The notes under the pieces are model-generated. The model was given only the letters and a program-made list of their open reading frames with translations. It was not told the DNA's origin and did not search any database. From NCBI GenBank assembly GCA_028711205.1, contig JAQTSP010000057.1, positions 1-12,042 of the forward strand: 12,042 nt of DNA. Direction: 5' to 3'. This stretch comes from Eubacteriales bacterium (lineage in GTDB: Bacteria; Bacillota; Clostridia; Christensenellales; SZUA-584). The position numbers and the translations under genes were made by a program. Of the stretch, positions 1 through 7,438 are shown in pieces; the stretch's first letter is position 1; every line of letters starts with the position of its first letter.

Positions 1-897
1 GCCCGAAAAGCAGTACCGGCTGCTGTGCTTTGCCTTTTGTTCATCAGATGGAGATCTGCGCGCCAGTTCACGCTGTGCCTTTTCAAACAGCTCGCGGCTG
101 ATGATCGGTTTGTGATGATCGCGAATGACCACATATTCTTCCTCCCCGTGATTGTATTTCTTCTCATGGCTCAAATAGTTGGGTGTATAGGTTTTTTTCT
201 GTACAAGATCACCGCAATATTTTTCGTTGCGCAATACGCGTAGAATCATCGTGTTCGACCATTTCTTCATATAAGTGGCGGTTGGTATCCCGGCTTCGCG
301 CAGCTCACGCGCAATCACATGCGTTCCTTTGTCCTCGTTTACAAACTTATGGAATATCAGCCGAACCACCCATGCACCCTCCTCGTTGATTATTAGTCTG
401 CCCTTTCGCACATTATAACCCAGCATATCCCGCCCGAACACAACGCCCTGTTCCATGCGGCGCCTTTGCCCCCATTTCACGCGATCAGACGTTTTGCGGC
501 TTTCCTCCTGCGCGATCGAAGACATAATCGTGAGCCGCAGTTCGGCATCCGCGTCCAGCGTGTTGATGTTGTCATTCATGAAAATTACACCGATACCCAG
601 TTCTTTGAGTTTGCGCGTATAAAAAATACTGTCCAGTGTATTGCGGGCGAAACGGCTGATTTCCTTCGTAAGCAGCAAATCAAATTTGTGGTTTTGGGCG
701 TCGGCAACCATCCGGTTAAAGGCATGCCGTTTTTTTGTGCTTGTACCTGTAATGCCTTCATCTACGTAGATTTGGGTCAACTCCCATATCGGATTGCGCT
801 CAATATATTCGTTGAAATATTTTTTTTGGCTTTCCAATGAGTTGATCTGATCATCATTATCTGTCGACACACGGCAATAAGCCGCAACCCGCTTCAT
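1..897 (-). CDS. Large serine recombinase (partial, 3' end beyond window)
   Basis: The 299 visible codons read from an ATG at 897 to the window edge with no stop. The N-terminal resolvase domain (about residues 3-150) has the catalytic serine in YCRVSTD (Ser11), then YVDEGITGTSTKKR, ISRFARN (80-86) and SIAQEESRKTSDRVKWG (127-143), all hallmarks of serine integrases. Residues about 155-270 (GYNVRKG, GIPTATYMKKWSN, RVLRNEKYCGD) match the DNA-binding Recombinase domain. The visible end, RYCFSG, is where the zinc beta-ribbon domain usually starts, so the C-terminal ribbon and coiled coil are missing from view. Such proteins integrate and excise mobile elements by cutting att sites through a 5'-phosphoserine link. 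GAGGTGAG lies 5 bases before the ATG. It follows the small gene at 931-1149 by 33 bases, so the two are probably co-transcribed. Which element it moves cannot be told; no att site was identified. Confidence 0.93.
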   Translation of the reverse strand, partial: MKRVAAYCRVSTDNDDQINSLESQKKYFNEYIERNPIWELTQIYVDEGITGTSTKKRHAFNRMVADAQNHKFDLLLTKEISRFARNTLDSIFYTRKLKELGIGVIFMNDNINTLDADAELRLTIMSSIAQEESRKTSDRVKWGQRRRMEQGVVFGRDMLGYNVRKGRLIINEEGAWVVRLIFHKFVNEDKGTHVIARELREAGIPTATYMKKWSNTMILRVLRNEKYCGDLVQKKTYTPNYLSHEKKYNHGEEEYVVIRDHHKPIISRELFEKAQRELARRSPSDEQKAKHSSRYCFSG

Positions 898-930
898 ATT
901 CTCACCTCACATGGGTTTTGTCCATATCGG

Positions 931-1149
931 TTATACATCATCTTTTTTGATACGTCCAATGTCTGCAGTCATGATCCCTTTATGTTCTCCTATGCAGCGG
1001 TCAAACTGCCATCTTGTAATTTTTTTGTCCTCTAAAAGAGACAGCAAAATGGCAGTTTGAAAATTTTTATTTAAATCCTGATTTTTTTCCAGGTCTGTAC
1101 CCGAATGGCCTCTTTCCAGCTCGACCATATAAAGCCGCCTTTTTTTCAA
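931..1149 (-). CDS. Small conserved-looking protein upstream of the recombinase, unknown function
   Basis: A 72-residue charged protein with no signal peptide or membrane segment. The start is probably TTG at 1149, because AAGGGGTGA lies 7 bases upstream; an internal ATG at 1128 (residue 8), preceded by AGGCGG, is an alternative. The middle, roughly residues 27-55 (NKNFQTAILLSLLEDKKITR, then WQFDRC), resembles the short helical 'LL..G.IT..EF' pattern of SHOCT-like domains. Small SHOCT-type proteins are, as I recall, common just upstream of serine recombinases in clostridial elements, but the similarity is weak and could not be tested. It runs in the same direction as the recombinase and ends 33 bases before it, so a role in the recombinase's control or DNA binding is plausible but unproven. 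Confidence 0.6.
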   Translation of the reverse strand: MKKRRLYMVELERGHSGTDLEKNQDLNKNFQTAILLSLLEDKKITRWQFDRCIGEHKGIMTADIGRIKKDDV

Positions 1150-1485
1150 AAGAGCTCACCCCTTTTTATGCAATATATTAAAAAAGAACGTCAATATATA
1201 CCGGATCGCGGGGCAAGGCGCTGATTATTTAGGCCTATCTCAAATTATTTTTTATAAAACACATCAGGACAGATTAAAATATGCAAAAAGAAGTTGAAAT
1301 ACTCATTAGCCAGGGTCGGGCAATCGCCCCATCCGCAAACATGGACCGTCTATTCATTAAACGCAAGGCCTGCGTTCGAGTGCAGCAGGTACACAAACAA
1401 CAACCAATCCAAAGATCTTCTTCGTGGGGAAATACTTCGGGTTGGTTGTTACGTTAATCCAATGCTTAGAACAATTGATATTTGT
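1150..1485. other. Gene-poor gap between the recombinase unit and the kdg operon
   Basis: No gene with convincing support was found here. The gap holds the ribosome site of the small gene at about 1156-1164 on the minus strand, AT-rich sequence, and an inverted repeat at 1399-1450 (listed separately). A 58-codon reading frame on the plus strand (1281-1457) starts with ATG but has only a weak, distant AGGA and no recognisable similarity. If the recombinase marks a mobile element, one of its ends could lie in this gap, but no att-like direct repeat can be checked inside one window. Confidence 0.5.
1399..1450 (-). terminator. Possible terminator downstream of kdgK (weak)
   Basis: Arms AACAACCAATCC (1399-1410) and GGGTTGGTTGTT (1439-1450) pair at 11 of 12 positions with a 28-base loop. 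Read on the minus strand the structure lies 36 bases past the kdgK stop and is followed by GTTTGTG, only a poor U-tract. The stem could end the four-gene operon, but the long loop and weak T-run make it an uncertain terminator; it may instead be a processing or protein-binding site. Confidence 0.35.
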
Positions 1486-2511
1486 TTATCTTTGTACTCT
1501 GCCGGTACCGTCGCCTTTCATGAGCTTTGTTACATCATCGAGTGTAACGCGGTTGAAATCGCCTATGATGGAATGCTTGAGGCAGCTGGCGGCCACCGCA
1601 AATTCCAGTGCAGTCTGCTTGTCATCATATGTATTCAATCCGTATATCAAGCCGCCCGCGAAAGCGTCACCACCACCCACGCGGTCCACTATATCGGAAA
1701 TCATGTATCGTTTTGATTCATAAAAACGCTTTCCGTCATTGAGACAGGCCGCCCAGCCATTGCTGTCGGCGGACTGAGACTCACGTAGCGTAATAGCGAT
1801 CATCTGCATATCAGGATAGTCGGAAAGTACTTTGTCACCCAAAGTCCGGAATCTGGCACGATCCAGTTGCCCGGATTTCACATCGACGTCGATGGCAATG
1901 CCAAGCGATTTCTGGACATCTTCCTCATTGGCTACGGCAACGTCTACATATTTCGCAAGCTCCCGCATCACATCGGGGGCCTTTCGACCATACTTCCATA
2001 GATTTTTTCGATAGTTCAGGTCACAGGACACCGTGATCCCATGTGCCTTCGCAGCCTTCACGCTCTCCAGCGAAAGCTCCATCGCGCTCTCACTTATCGC
2101 AGGCGTTATCCCCGTGATATGGAACCAGTCCACGTCCGACAGCGCCACCTCCCAGTCAATATCCCCTGGTTTTGCCAGCGCTATAGCCGAGTACGCCCTG
2201 TCATATACCACCTTGCTGGGCAACTGGTTGGCTCCGCCCTCTAGAAAATAGAGTCCCATGCGCCCTTCGCTGCGCTGTATTTTGCGCGTGTCCACACCGA
2301 AGCGCCTTAACTCCTTCATGCACTCATCGCCCAGCACATTGTTGGGCAATACCGTCAGATACTGGGCATCCAAGCCGTAGTTCGCCAAGCTTACCGCCAC
2401 ATTGGCTTCGCCCCCACCGAAGGTTGCCTCCAGCATCGGGCTTTGAAAAAACCGCTCCTGCGCCGGCGCTTTGAGCCGCAACATGATCTCACCGAACGTC
2501 AATACTCTCAT
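1486..2511 (-). CDS. kdgK: 2-keto-3-deoxygluconate kinase (PfkB family)
   Basis: This 341-residue cytoplasmic kinase phosphorylates 2-keto-3-deoxygluconate with ATP to KDPG, the substrate of the aldolase encoded just upstream. The PfkB/ribokinase signatures are present: FGGGEANVAVSLANYG near residue 31 for sugar binding, and DRVGGGDAFAGGLIYGL near 276 with the catalytic base Asp282. The first G of the usual GAGD is conserved, with Gly in place of Ala. FGEIMLRL at the N-terminus and YFLEGGANQLPSKVVYDR around 88 fit KdgK rather than fructokinase. Length is normal. The ATG at 2511 has GAGGT 8 bases upstream, and that SD overlaps the TGA stop of eda, 11 bases away, so translation is probably coupled. 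It is the last gene of the operon kduD-hydroxyacid dehydrogenase-eda-kdgK. Exact substrate stereochemistry (gluconate- or galactonate-derived) cannot be read from sequence. Confidence 0.9.
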   Translation of the reverse strand: MRVLTFGEIMLRLKAPAQERFFQSPMLEATFGGGEANVAVSLANYGLDAQYLTVLPNNVLGDECMKELRRFGVDTRKIQRSEGRMGLYFLEGGANQLPSKVVYDRAYSAIALAKPGDIDWEVALSDVDWFHITGITPAISESAMELSLESVKAAKAHGITVSCDLNYRKNLWKYGRKAPDVMRELAKYVDVAVANEEDVQKSLGIAIDVDVKSGQLDRARFRTLGDKVLSDYPDMQMIAITLRESQSADSNGWAACLNDGKRFYESKRYMISDIVDRVGGGDAFAGGLIYGLNTYDDKQTALEFAVAASCLKHSIIGDFNRVTLDDVTKLMKGDGTGRVQR

Positions 2512-2522
2512 AATCTTTTACC

Positions 2523-3479
2523 TCATTTCTGCAAAAGATGCACTGCAAACCCGCCGAACTGGACTTTAAGGTATATCGCTATAAGCCTGTCCGCTTTGTA
2601 CTTCGCGGTATCCTCATCCACCGCAAAACCCTTTTTCTCAAGATATGCCGCCGCGCGCCGGATATCATTAGTCCGTATCGCCATATGCCCATTATCCCCC
2701 AAATACATACTCTTCATCACTTCTATCCCGCTTCCCGCGAAGTTAGAGCTTGTTCCCGTTTTTGCCTCAAACCCAAATGCTTTCCCGAGCGCCTCCGTTA
2801 CCGCCATGGAAGTTTCTCCGTTCGCCGTGTTCACGCCTATATGCGCCACCTCAAATCCAAGCGCGTTTTTCACGGCTTCCTTGCACAGCGCCGTGACCTT
2901 CTCAAAATTTCCCTCACTAATATCCGCCTTCGGGCATATCCAACTGCCGCCCACCGCATGTACGAAAGGCGACGCCGCAAACTCGCCTATGTTCCCGCTG
3001 TTCACCCCGCCTGTGGGTATGAACTTCACGTCACCAAACGGACCCGCCAGCGCTTTGAGCGCCGACAGCCCACCGTACACGTTGGCGGGGAAAAACTTCA
3101 ATACCTTGCATCCCAGTGACGTTGCTTCCATGATCTCTGTAGGCGTCACGCACCCCGGCGTAACCGCTACGCCGTTGTCAACACACCATTTCACCATCTC
3201 CGCATTGAACCCCGGCGATACAATGAACTTTGCCCCTGCCTCAACGCATGTCTTGCTCTGCTCCAACGTCAGTACCGTGCCCGCACCTACCAATATCTGC
3301 GGCCGCTCCGCCGATACCGCTCGTATAGCATCCAGCCCTGCACTCGTCCGCAGCGTCACTTCCATTACGTCTATGCCGCCCGCCAGCAGCGCGTCCGCTG
3401 TCGCCACCGCATATTTTACGTCCTCTATCACAACTACCGGCACGATGCCGCAGTTTCCCATTCTTTCCAGTGCATTCAT
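2523..3479 (-). CDS. eda: KDPG/KHG aldolase fused to a C-terminal VOC-like domain
   Basis: Residues 1 to about 207 are a class I KDPG aldolase that splits 2-keto-3-deoxy-6-phosphogluconate to pyruvate and glyceraldehyde 3-phosphate. The catalytic Glu40 in MEVTLRT, GAGTVL (65-70), SPGFNAE (88-94), TPGCVTPTEI (107-116), the Schiff-base Lys128 in KVLKFFPA, and PTGGVN (155-160) are all intact. From about residue 208 a second segment begins, GFEVAHIGVNTANGE, continuing through MYLGDNGHMAIRTNDIRRAA to FGGFAVHLL at the C-terminus. This has the look of a vicinal-oxygen-chelate (glyoxalase-like) fold. The total of 318 residues is about 100 more than E. coli Eda; I recall similar long forms in Clostridia. 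AGGAGG lies 8 bases before the ATG. It follows the hydroxyacid dehydrogenase by 18 bases and precedes kdgK by 11. The role of the VOC part is unknown. Confidence 0.9.
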   Translation of the reverse strand: MNALERMGNCGIVPVVVIEDVKYAVATADALLAGGIDVMEVTLRTSAGLDAIRAVSAERPQILVGAGTVLTLEQSKTCVEAGAKFIVSPGFNAEMVKWCVDNGVAVTPGCVTPTEIMEATSLGCKVLKFFPANVYGGLSALKALAGPFGDVKFIPTGGVNSGNIGEFAASPFVHAVGGSWICPKADISEGNFEKVTALCKEAVKNALGFEVAHIGVNTANGETSMAVTEALGKAFGFEAKTGTSSNFAGSGIEVMKSMYLGDNGHMAIRTNDIRRAAAYLEKKGFAVDEDTAKYKADRLIAIYLKVQFGGFAVHLLQK

Positions 3480-3497
3480 GATTTTTACCTCCTATGC

Positions 3498-4460
3498 TTA
3501 CTTGAGTGTATTGACCGGATACACCGGCGGTTCGCCGCATAGCGCGCGTACAATGTTCTGCGCCGATTTAGTCTTGAGCTCCACCACAGCCTCCGCCGTG
3601 TTGTACGCCGTGTGATCGGTGAGCACCACGTTTTCCAGCATAAGGTATTCTGAATCCGCCTTGAGCGGCTCATGGTTATGCGTATCCAATCCGGCGAACG
3701 CTATACCGCCGTTTTTCAGCGCGGCTATAAGCGCAGTGTCTTCCACCAGCGGACCGCGGGCGCTATTGATCAGTATCGCCGAAGGCTTCATAATCGCAAG
3801 CGTTTTTTGGTTGATTATGCCGCGCGTTTCGATGGTCACAGGCATATGCAGCGACACGATATCCGCTTCGCGCAGCACGGTTTCCAGTTCCGCCTTTTCA
3901 GCGCCGCAGGCCGCTATTGCCTCGGCCGGAACATAGGGGTCGTACACCAGTATCTTCCCGAATCCAAAGCCTGACACCTTGCCGATAAGTACCCTGGCGA
4001 TGCGCCCTGCTCCCAGCACACCCAGTGTTTTGCCCTTGAGCCTTACACTGGCGGCAGACTGAATGTTCCATTGGCCTTGTCTTATCAGCCTATCACGCAG
4101 TGCCGTTTGACGCAAGCAGGAAAACAGTAGCGCCAGTGCATGATCAGAAACATCCTCGGCGCAGTAATCGGGTACGTTGGTTAGCTGTATCCCCTTTTCT
4201 GTACAGGCATCAACGTCAACGTTATCATACCCTACGCCGTAACGGCTGATCACCTTGCAGCGTTCGAGGTCTTCCACCACGCTGCGCGGCATGGGCGCCA
4301 TGTTGAGCAGTATGCCGTCCGCATCGTGACAGGCCACGAGTACTTCATCGGGGGTATGACAGTTGCATATCGTGAGAAGCGCGCCGATCTCGGCGAGTAT
4401 AGCGCGTTCGATTTCATAATCGACATGCCTGTCGTCCGTCATCACAACATTATATTTCAT
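3498..4460 (-). CDS. D-isomer-specific 2-hydroxyacid dehydrogenase (CtBP-like)
   Basis: A 320-residue NAD(P)-dependent reductase/oxidase acting on 2-keto acids and 2-hydroxy acids. The Rossmann motif is LGVLGAGRIARVL (146-158), with Ala in place of the last Gly of GxGxxG. The catalytic triad is complete: Arg235 in NSARGPLVE, Glu264 in NHEPL, His283 in TDHTAYNT. SRYGVGYDNVDVDACTEKGI (72-91) is the substrate loop typical of the family. AAGGAG stands 7 bases before the ATG and overlaps the stop of the SDR gene 11 bases upstream. Its place between kduD and eda suggests it handles a 2-keto acid made or used in the same sugar-acid route (for example a keto-aldonate or hydroxypyruvate). The precise substrate is not decidable, and phosphoglycerate dehydrogenase is unlikely because no C-terminal regulatory domain is present. 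Confidence 0.88.
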   Translation of the reverse strand: MKYNVVMTDDRHVDYEIERAILAEIGALLTICNCHTPDEVLVACHDADGILLNMAPMPRSVVEDLERCKVISRYGVGYDNVDVDACTEKGIQLTNVPDYCAEDVSDHALALLFSCLRQTALRDRLIRQGQWNIQSAASVRLKGKTLGVLGAGRIARVLIGKVSGFGFGKILVYDPYVPAEAIAACGAEKAELETVLREADIVSLHMPVTIETRGIINQKTLAIMKPSAILINSARGPLVEDTALIAALKNGGIAFAGLDTHNHEPLKADSEYLMLENVVLTDHTAYNTAEAVVELKTKSAQNIVRALCGEPPVYPVNTLK

Positions 4461-4471
4461 AAATATACTCC

Positions 4472-5236
4472 TTATTTGACCATATAACCGCCGTCAACGG
4501 GTATTATCGCGCCGTTGAGATAATCAGATGCCTGAGATGCCAGGAAGATGGCCACGCCTTTGACATCCTCGGATGTACCCCAGCGGCCGGCGGGTATGCG
4601 CGCAAGTATTTCAGCGTTGCGCCCCTCGTCATTTATTAGGTTAACATTCATTTGGGTATCCATATAACCCGGTGCTATGGCGTTGACGTTTATGCCGTAT
4701 CTGGCCCATTCGTTGCAGAACGCCTTGGTCAACTGCGCCACGCCGCCCTTACTTGCAGAATACGCGGGAACAGTATATCCGCCAAAGAAGCTAAGCATGG
4801 ATGCGATATTAATTATCTTGCCGCCCTTGCTCCGCTTTATCATCTCCCGAGCTGCCAGTTGGCTCATCAAAAACGGCACCGTCAGATTTATATTGATTAC
4901 CGCATTCCAATCCTCCAGCGGAAACTCCTCACTCTTATGCCGCCGCTGTATACCGGCCACATTGAACAAAGCGTCCACCTCGCCGCCCAGCGCCGCCAGC
5001 GCTTCATTAAAGCAGGTCTTAAGTCCCTCCGGCGTACCCAAATCACCCTTCACGGCATGCACCCTGAACCCCCGCGCCGCAAATGCGTCACACACAGTGT
5101 AAATCCTGTCAGAGACGTCGATAAGCGCTACCTCCGCACCGGCGTCCATGAGCGCCTCGGCCATGCCACTACCCAGATCACCACTGCCGCCAGTGAGCAT
5201 CATCTTTTTATTTGTGATATCGAAAAAATTATGCAT
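4472..5236 (-). CDS. kduD: KduD-like short-chain dehydrogenase
   Basis: This 254-residue SDR probably interconverts 2,5-diketo-3-deoxygluconate and 2-keto-3-deoxygluconate, or oxidises a related gluconate, feeding kdgK and eda downstream. It has the cofactor motif TGGSGDLG (15-22), NVAG (92-95, usually NNAG), Ser146 in IAS, and the catalytic Tyr159 and Lys163 in AYSASKGG. APGYMDTQM (188-196) and the C-terminal IIPVDGGY are as in classical SDRs. The stretch GIQRRHKSEEFPLEDWNAVI (95-114) matches the KduD/IdnO subgroup, where RR and the EF..DW pattern are usual. GGAAG lies 9 bases before the ATG. First gene of the operon. Gluconate 5-dehydrogenase is the main alternative. Confidence 0.82.
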   Translation of the reverse strand: MHNFFDITNKKMMLTGGSGDLGSGMAEALMDAGAEVALIDVSDRIYTVCDAFAARGFRVHAVKGDLGTPEGLKTCFNEALAALGGEVDALFNVAGIQRRHKSEEFPLEDWNAVININLTVPFLMSQLAAREMIKRSKGGKIINIASMLSFFGGYTVPAYSASKGGVAQLTKAFCNEWARYGINVNAIAPGYMDTQMNVNLINDEGRNAEILARIPAGRWGTSEDVKGVAIFLASQASDYLNGAIIPVDGGYMVK

Positions 5237-5283
5237 AATACTGTACTTCCTTTCTTACCATTCAAAATCGCTCGGATCCATCA

Positions 5284-5312
5284 AATTTACACAGCTTATG
5301 ATATTGCGACAA
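5284..5312 (-). promoter_or_regulatory. Candidate promoter of the kduD-kdgK operon
   Basis: On the minus strand TTGTCG (5307-5312) and TAAATT (5284-5289) are separated by exactly 17 bases, placing a start about 40 bases before the kduD ATG. Both hexamers match the sigma-A consensus only at four of six positions. No operator like those of the right-hand regulon is present, so this operon seems to be under different control. Confidence 0.35.
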
Positions 5313-5814
5313 GATAAAAGCGAGACGAAGGCCTTCTAGTTCCCAACTTTGCCTAACTCGGCGCATGTGAGAATTCGGACGAAGTCAACACTGCTCGTCA
5401 GCGAAATATATACTGTTATGATCGAGACGCTAAGTATTAACCATAACTATGGCAGGCTCCAAAGTTTATACGGCAATGCATTCATTGTGTAATATCGGCA
5501 GCCATGAAAACACCCTAACAAACATACTATAGGATGGTACTTATGAAGTCAATAAGTACATGGTAATGCATAGCCGAATGTTGACGTTGATTACATAATC
5601 GTTCTTCAACAGCCTGTTCGCCGAATATCAGCGGGTTATACCAACTTAAAAAACACTGCATAGCACTGGCGCGCAATATCGTCGAAGATACAACCAAGCG
5701 CGGCACCGGGGTATAAATCAGGAACGGTTACGTTACCTCCTAATCTGTTACTGTAGCTGAGATTATATACAACCGCAGGAGGCTCTGATACGAGTGCTAT
5801 TTGTATAGCATGTT
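5313..5814. other. About 500 bases without a recognisable gene
   Basis: Between the kdg operon promoter and the end of the RpiB-like gene no frame has a start with a ribosome site plus recognisable protein similarity. On the minus strand a frame lacking any start (about 5639-5817) reads protein-like for about 60 codons (..AVVYNLSYSNRLGGNVTVPD..) and overlaps the RpiB-like gene's end out of frame. A different minus-strand frame is open at about 5524-5724. Both could be chance or worn gene remnants; no family was recognised. Visible structures are a perfect inverted repeat at 5537-5559 and a small hairpin at 5795-5810, both listed separately. Confidence 0.5.
5537..5559. repeat. Perfect 8-bp inverted repeat with 7-base spacer
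   Basis: GTACTTAT (5537-5544) and ATAAGTAC (5552-5559) are exact reverse complements around the spacer GAAGTCA. There is no T-run on either side, so it is not a terminator. The size suits a dimeric regulator's binding site, but it lies about 225 bases upstream of the candidate kduD promoter and over 250 bases past the RpiB-like gene. Function unknown. Confidence 0.45.
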
Positions 5815-5820
5815 TTATTT
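5795..5820 (+). terminator. Small hairpin after the RpiB-like gene (weak terminator candidate)
   Basis: TGCTAT (5795-5800), loop TTGT, ATAGCA (5805-5810), then TGTTTTATTT. The T-rich side reads on the plus strand, although no plus-strand gene lies upstream. On the minus strand the hairpin begins 4 bases past the RpiB-like stop but lacks a U-tract. The 6-bp A/T-rich stem is weak, so termination of the aldolase-isomerase operon here is only possible. Confidence 0.25.
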
Positions 5821-6459
5821 CCCTTCCAGCACACTTTTTATATAATTTGACAATTCTCCTTCTTTGCAGTTTGCAAAGAACAATTTGTGAAACGTCTTTT
5901 CCGCTATAGCACCCTTTAAAAAATCCTGATCGATGTTTTTGACGATACTCAACATATCGTTGTGAGTTACCGACTTGACCTTATCCAGTATGTTTTTATT
6001 GCTTTTTTCTGCCAACGCCCATTCTTCGGGATAACCGCTTCCGAATTCGGCCGAAAGCAGGCGTTCAAAAACATATTCCATATTTAGCTCGGAACCCCAG
6101 CCAAATCCCTTTGCAAACGGCATTGAAATCGCATTACAGTCATTAACCCGCGCGGCGAGCGTAGCGTCACAAGGATCTATAACTAATCCGCATGTTACAT
6201 TCGGGAAAGCGTTACAGGCAATCATTGCGCCTTCGCCCGTGCCGCAGCCGGTAATAATCAAGTCAGCAGCTTTGGCATTGAGCAGTATAGCGACCAACAG
6301 CCCTGCCTGAACATATGTCCGCTCACAGGAGTCTTCTGCCGAGTAACGTCCGTAGTTAAACACCGTATGCCCCATTGGTTTAGCCACTTTCTTCAATGTT
6401 GCAAAGATTTGGCTGTTTTTTGTTGCCTGGCTATTTTCATTGACCAATGCTATTCTCAT
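5815..6459 (-). CDS. RpiB/LacA/LacB-family sugar-phosphate isomerase, long form
   Basis: This 214-residue protein is an aldose-ketose isomerase of the ribose-5-phosphate isomerase B superfamily. The N-terminal Rossmann-like part has MRIALVNENS, the active-site segment ITGCGTGEGAMIACNAFPNV (69-88) with Cys72 as candidate acid/base, and Glu76 at the position used by Glu-type RpiB enzymes. ARVNDCNAISM (103-113) replaces the usual HNDANVLALG. Classic RpiB is about 150 residues; here about 65 residues follow (helical EEWALAEKSNKNILDKVKSV, then Lys/Glu-rich), as in the long RpiB subgroup with a separate C-terminal domain. It is 78 bases downstream of the HpcH/HpaI aldolase and presumably shares promoter P1. 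The SD is poor (AAGGTGG, distant). The substrate may be a tetrose, pentose or hexose phosphate, or a sugar acid; context favours a step in the same module rather than the pentose-phosphate pathway. Confidence 0.85.
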   Translation of the reverse strand: MRIALVNENSQATKNSQIFATLKKVAKPMGHTVFNYGRYSAEDSCERTYVQAGLLVAILLNAKAADLIITGCGTGEGAMIACNAFPNVTCGLVIDPCDATLAARVNDCNAISMPFAKGFGWGSELNMEYVFERLLSAEFGSGYPEEWALAEKSNKNILDKVKSVTHNDMLSIVKNIDQDFLKGAIAEKTFHKLFFANCKEGELSNYIKSVLEGK

Positions 6460-6537
6460 TTCGCGACTTCACTTCCCACCTTGTTGATTTGATATTAAGC
6501 GCCTTTGCTGTGTCATGTTTGCAAATAAAGCAATGAA

Positions 6538-7338
6538 TCAGCCTTTGTATTTATCAAGGGTATCTTTTTTTATCATTTTGATCGCACTCTGAAAATTAAA
6601 CATATCGCTACCCATTATAACCATATTAACGCCCTTATTGATAAGGCTTACGGCGTTTTCATACGTAGGCGGCACCGCGGGCGCCATAACGCTAATGCCT
6701 TTTGGCGCCGACTTGGATACGATAAGCTTCATCACTTCGTCAACCGAGCTGTCTTTCATGTTGTATCCGGAAGGCGCATTGGTGGACATGGAGTAATCCG
6801 CAGGCCCAAAGTTTATGGCGTCAATGCCTGGAACGTTCATCAGCGCATCAATGTTATCAATAAATTCAAAGTCTTCGGCCATAGGTATTACCAGTTCGGT
6901 ATCGTTTGCTGCCGCAACGTATTCGGAGCCGCTGGGGCCCATACCGTATTGCGCCGCCCGAACCGTAGTATCGAACCCGCGGCGGCCTACAGGCGGGAAT
7001 TTGGCAGCGCGTACACAAAGCTGCATATCCTCGAGAGTCCTGACATGCGGCACGATAACGCCTTCCGCTCCCATTTCCAACGCCTTGCGGATTTCAATCA
7101 TTCCGGGCTCCGTAACACGGACCAACGGGCTTACCCCCGCAATGCGGGCTGCAATAATCGCTTCCTTCAGGGCTGTTACTTCCCAGGGACAATGTTCGGC
7201 ATCAATAAATGCAAAGTCAAAGCCGGCATATCCAAGCGATTCGATCAGCTGAGGGCAATTGGAATATATGGTCATGCCAAAAACCGGCCGTTTGCGCATG
7301 GTTTCTTTCAGATGGTTTTCAAACAATTTGTTTTTCAT
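6538..7338 (-). CDS. HpcH/HpaI-family class II 2-keto-3-deoxy acid aldolase
   Basis: This 266-residue metal-dependent aldolase cleaves 2-keto-3-deoxy or 4-hydroxy-2-keto acids to pyruvate plus an aldehyde, like GarL, RhmA or HpaI. Signature segments are FAFIDAEHCPWE with His49, PLVRVTEPG with Arg74, KALEMGAEGVIVPHVRTLED (85-104), FPPVGRRG, and metal ligands Glu155 (MAEDFEFI) and Asp181 (FGPADYS). The start is ATG at 7338, with GGAG 7 bases upstream. A TTG-initiated extension to 7395 has no ribosome site and would add 19 residues absent from the family. First gene transcribed from P1, with a leader of about 125 bases; the RpiB-like gene follows. Closest named function is uncertain: 2-dehydro-3-deoxyglucarate, -rhamnonate or -heptenedioate aldolase are all possible. 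Confidence 0.87.
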   Translation of the reverse strand: MKNKLFENHLKETMRKRPVFGMTIYSNCPQLIESLGYAGFDFAFIDAEHCPWEVTALKEAIIAARIAGVSPLVRVTEPGMIEIRKALEMGAEGVIVPHVRTLEDMQLCVRAAKFPPVGRRGFDTTVRAAQYGMGPSGSEYVAAANDTELVIPMAEDFEFIDNIDALMNVPGIDAINFGPADYSMSTNAPSGYNMKDSSVDEVMKLIVSKSAPKGISVMAPAVPPTYENAVSLINKGVNMVIMGSDMFNFQSAIKMIKKDTLDKYKG

Positions 7339-7438
7339 AATATTCTCCAATCTTTCTTTTATGTTCTCGAAAAGGTCTGATGATTTCCGAGACAAAATGT
7401 TATTCGCGCGCTGACATCACAGCGATTAGTCAAATATA

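Noticed and set aside
1167..1194. TTGACG..TGCATA promoter before the small recombinase-linked gene
   Set aside because: The predicted start would fall inside the ribosome site of the gene, and the -10 box is poor.
1281..1457. 58-codon plus-strand frame starting MQKEVEILISQGRA
   Set aside because: Only a weak AGGA 12 bases upstream, no recognisable family, and its end lies in the inverted repeat after kdgK; not enough support for a gene.
2443..3615. 390-residue plus-strand open frame opposite eda and kdgK
   Set aside because: Antisense shadow of two well-supported genes; Pro/Ser/Thr-rich composition with no motif.
5524..5817. Protein-like but start-less frames on the minus strand of the gene-free gap
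   Set aside because: About 60-75 codons open by chance is not rare across six frames, and no family was recognised; kept only as a note in the gap entry.
7339..7395. Upstream TTG start for the HpcH/HpaI aldolase
   Set aside because: No ribosome site before the TTG; the ATG at 7338 has GGAG at good spacing and gives a family-typical length.
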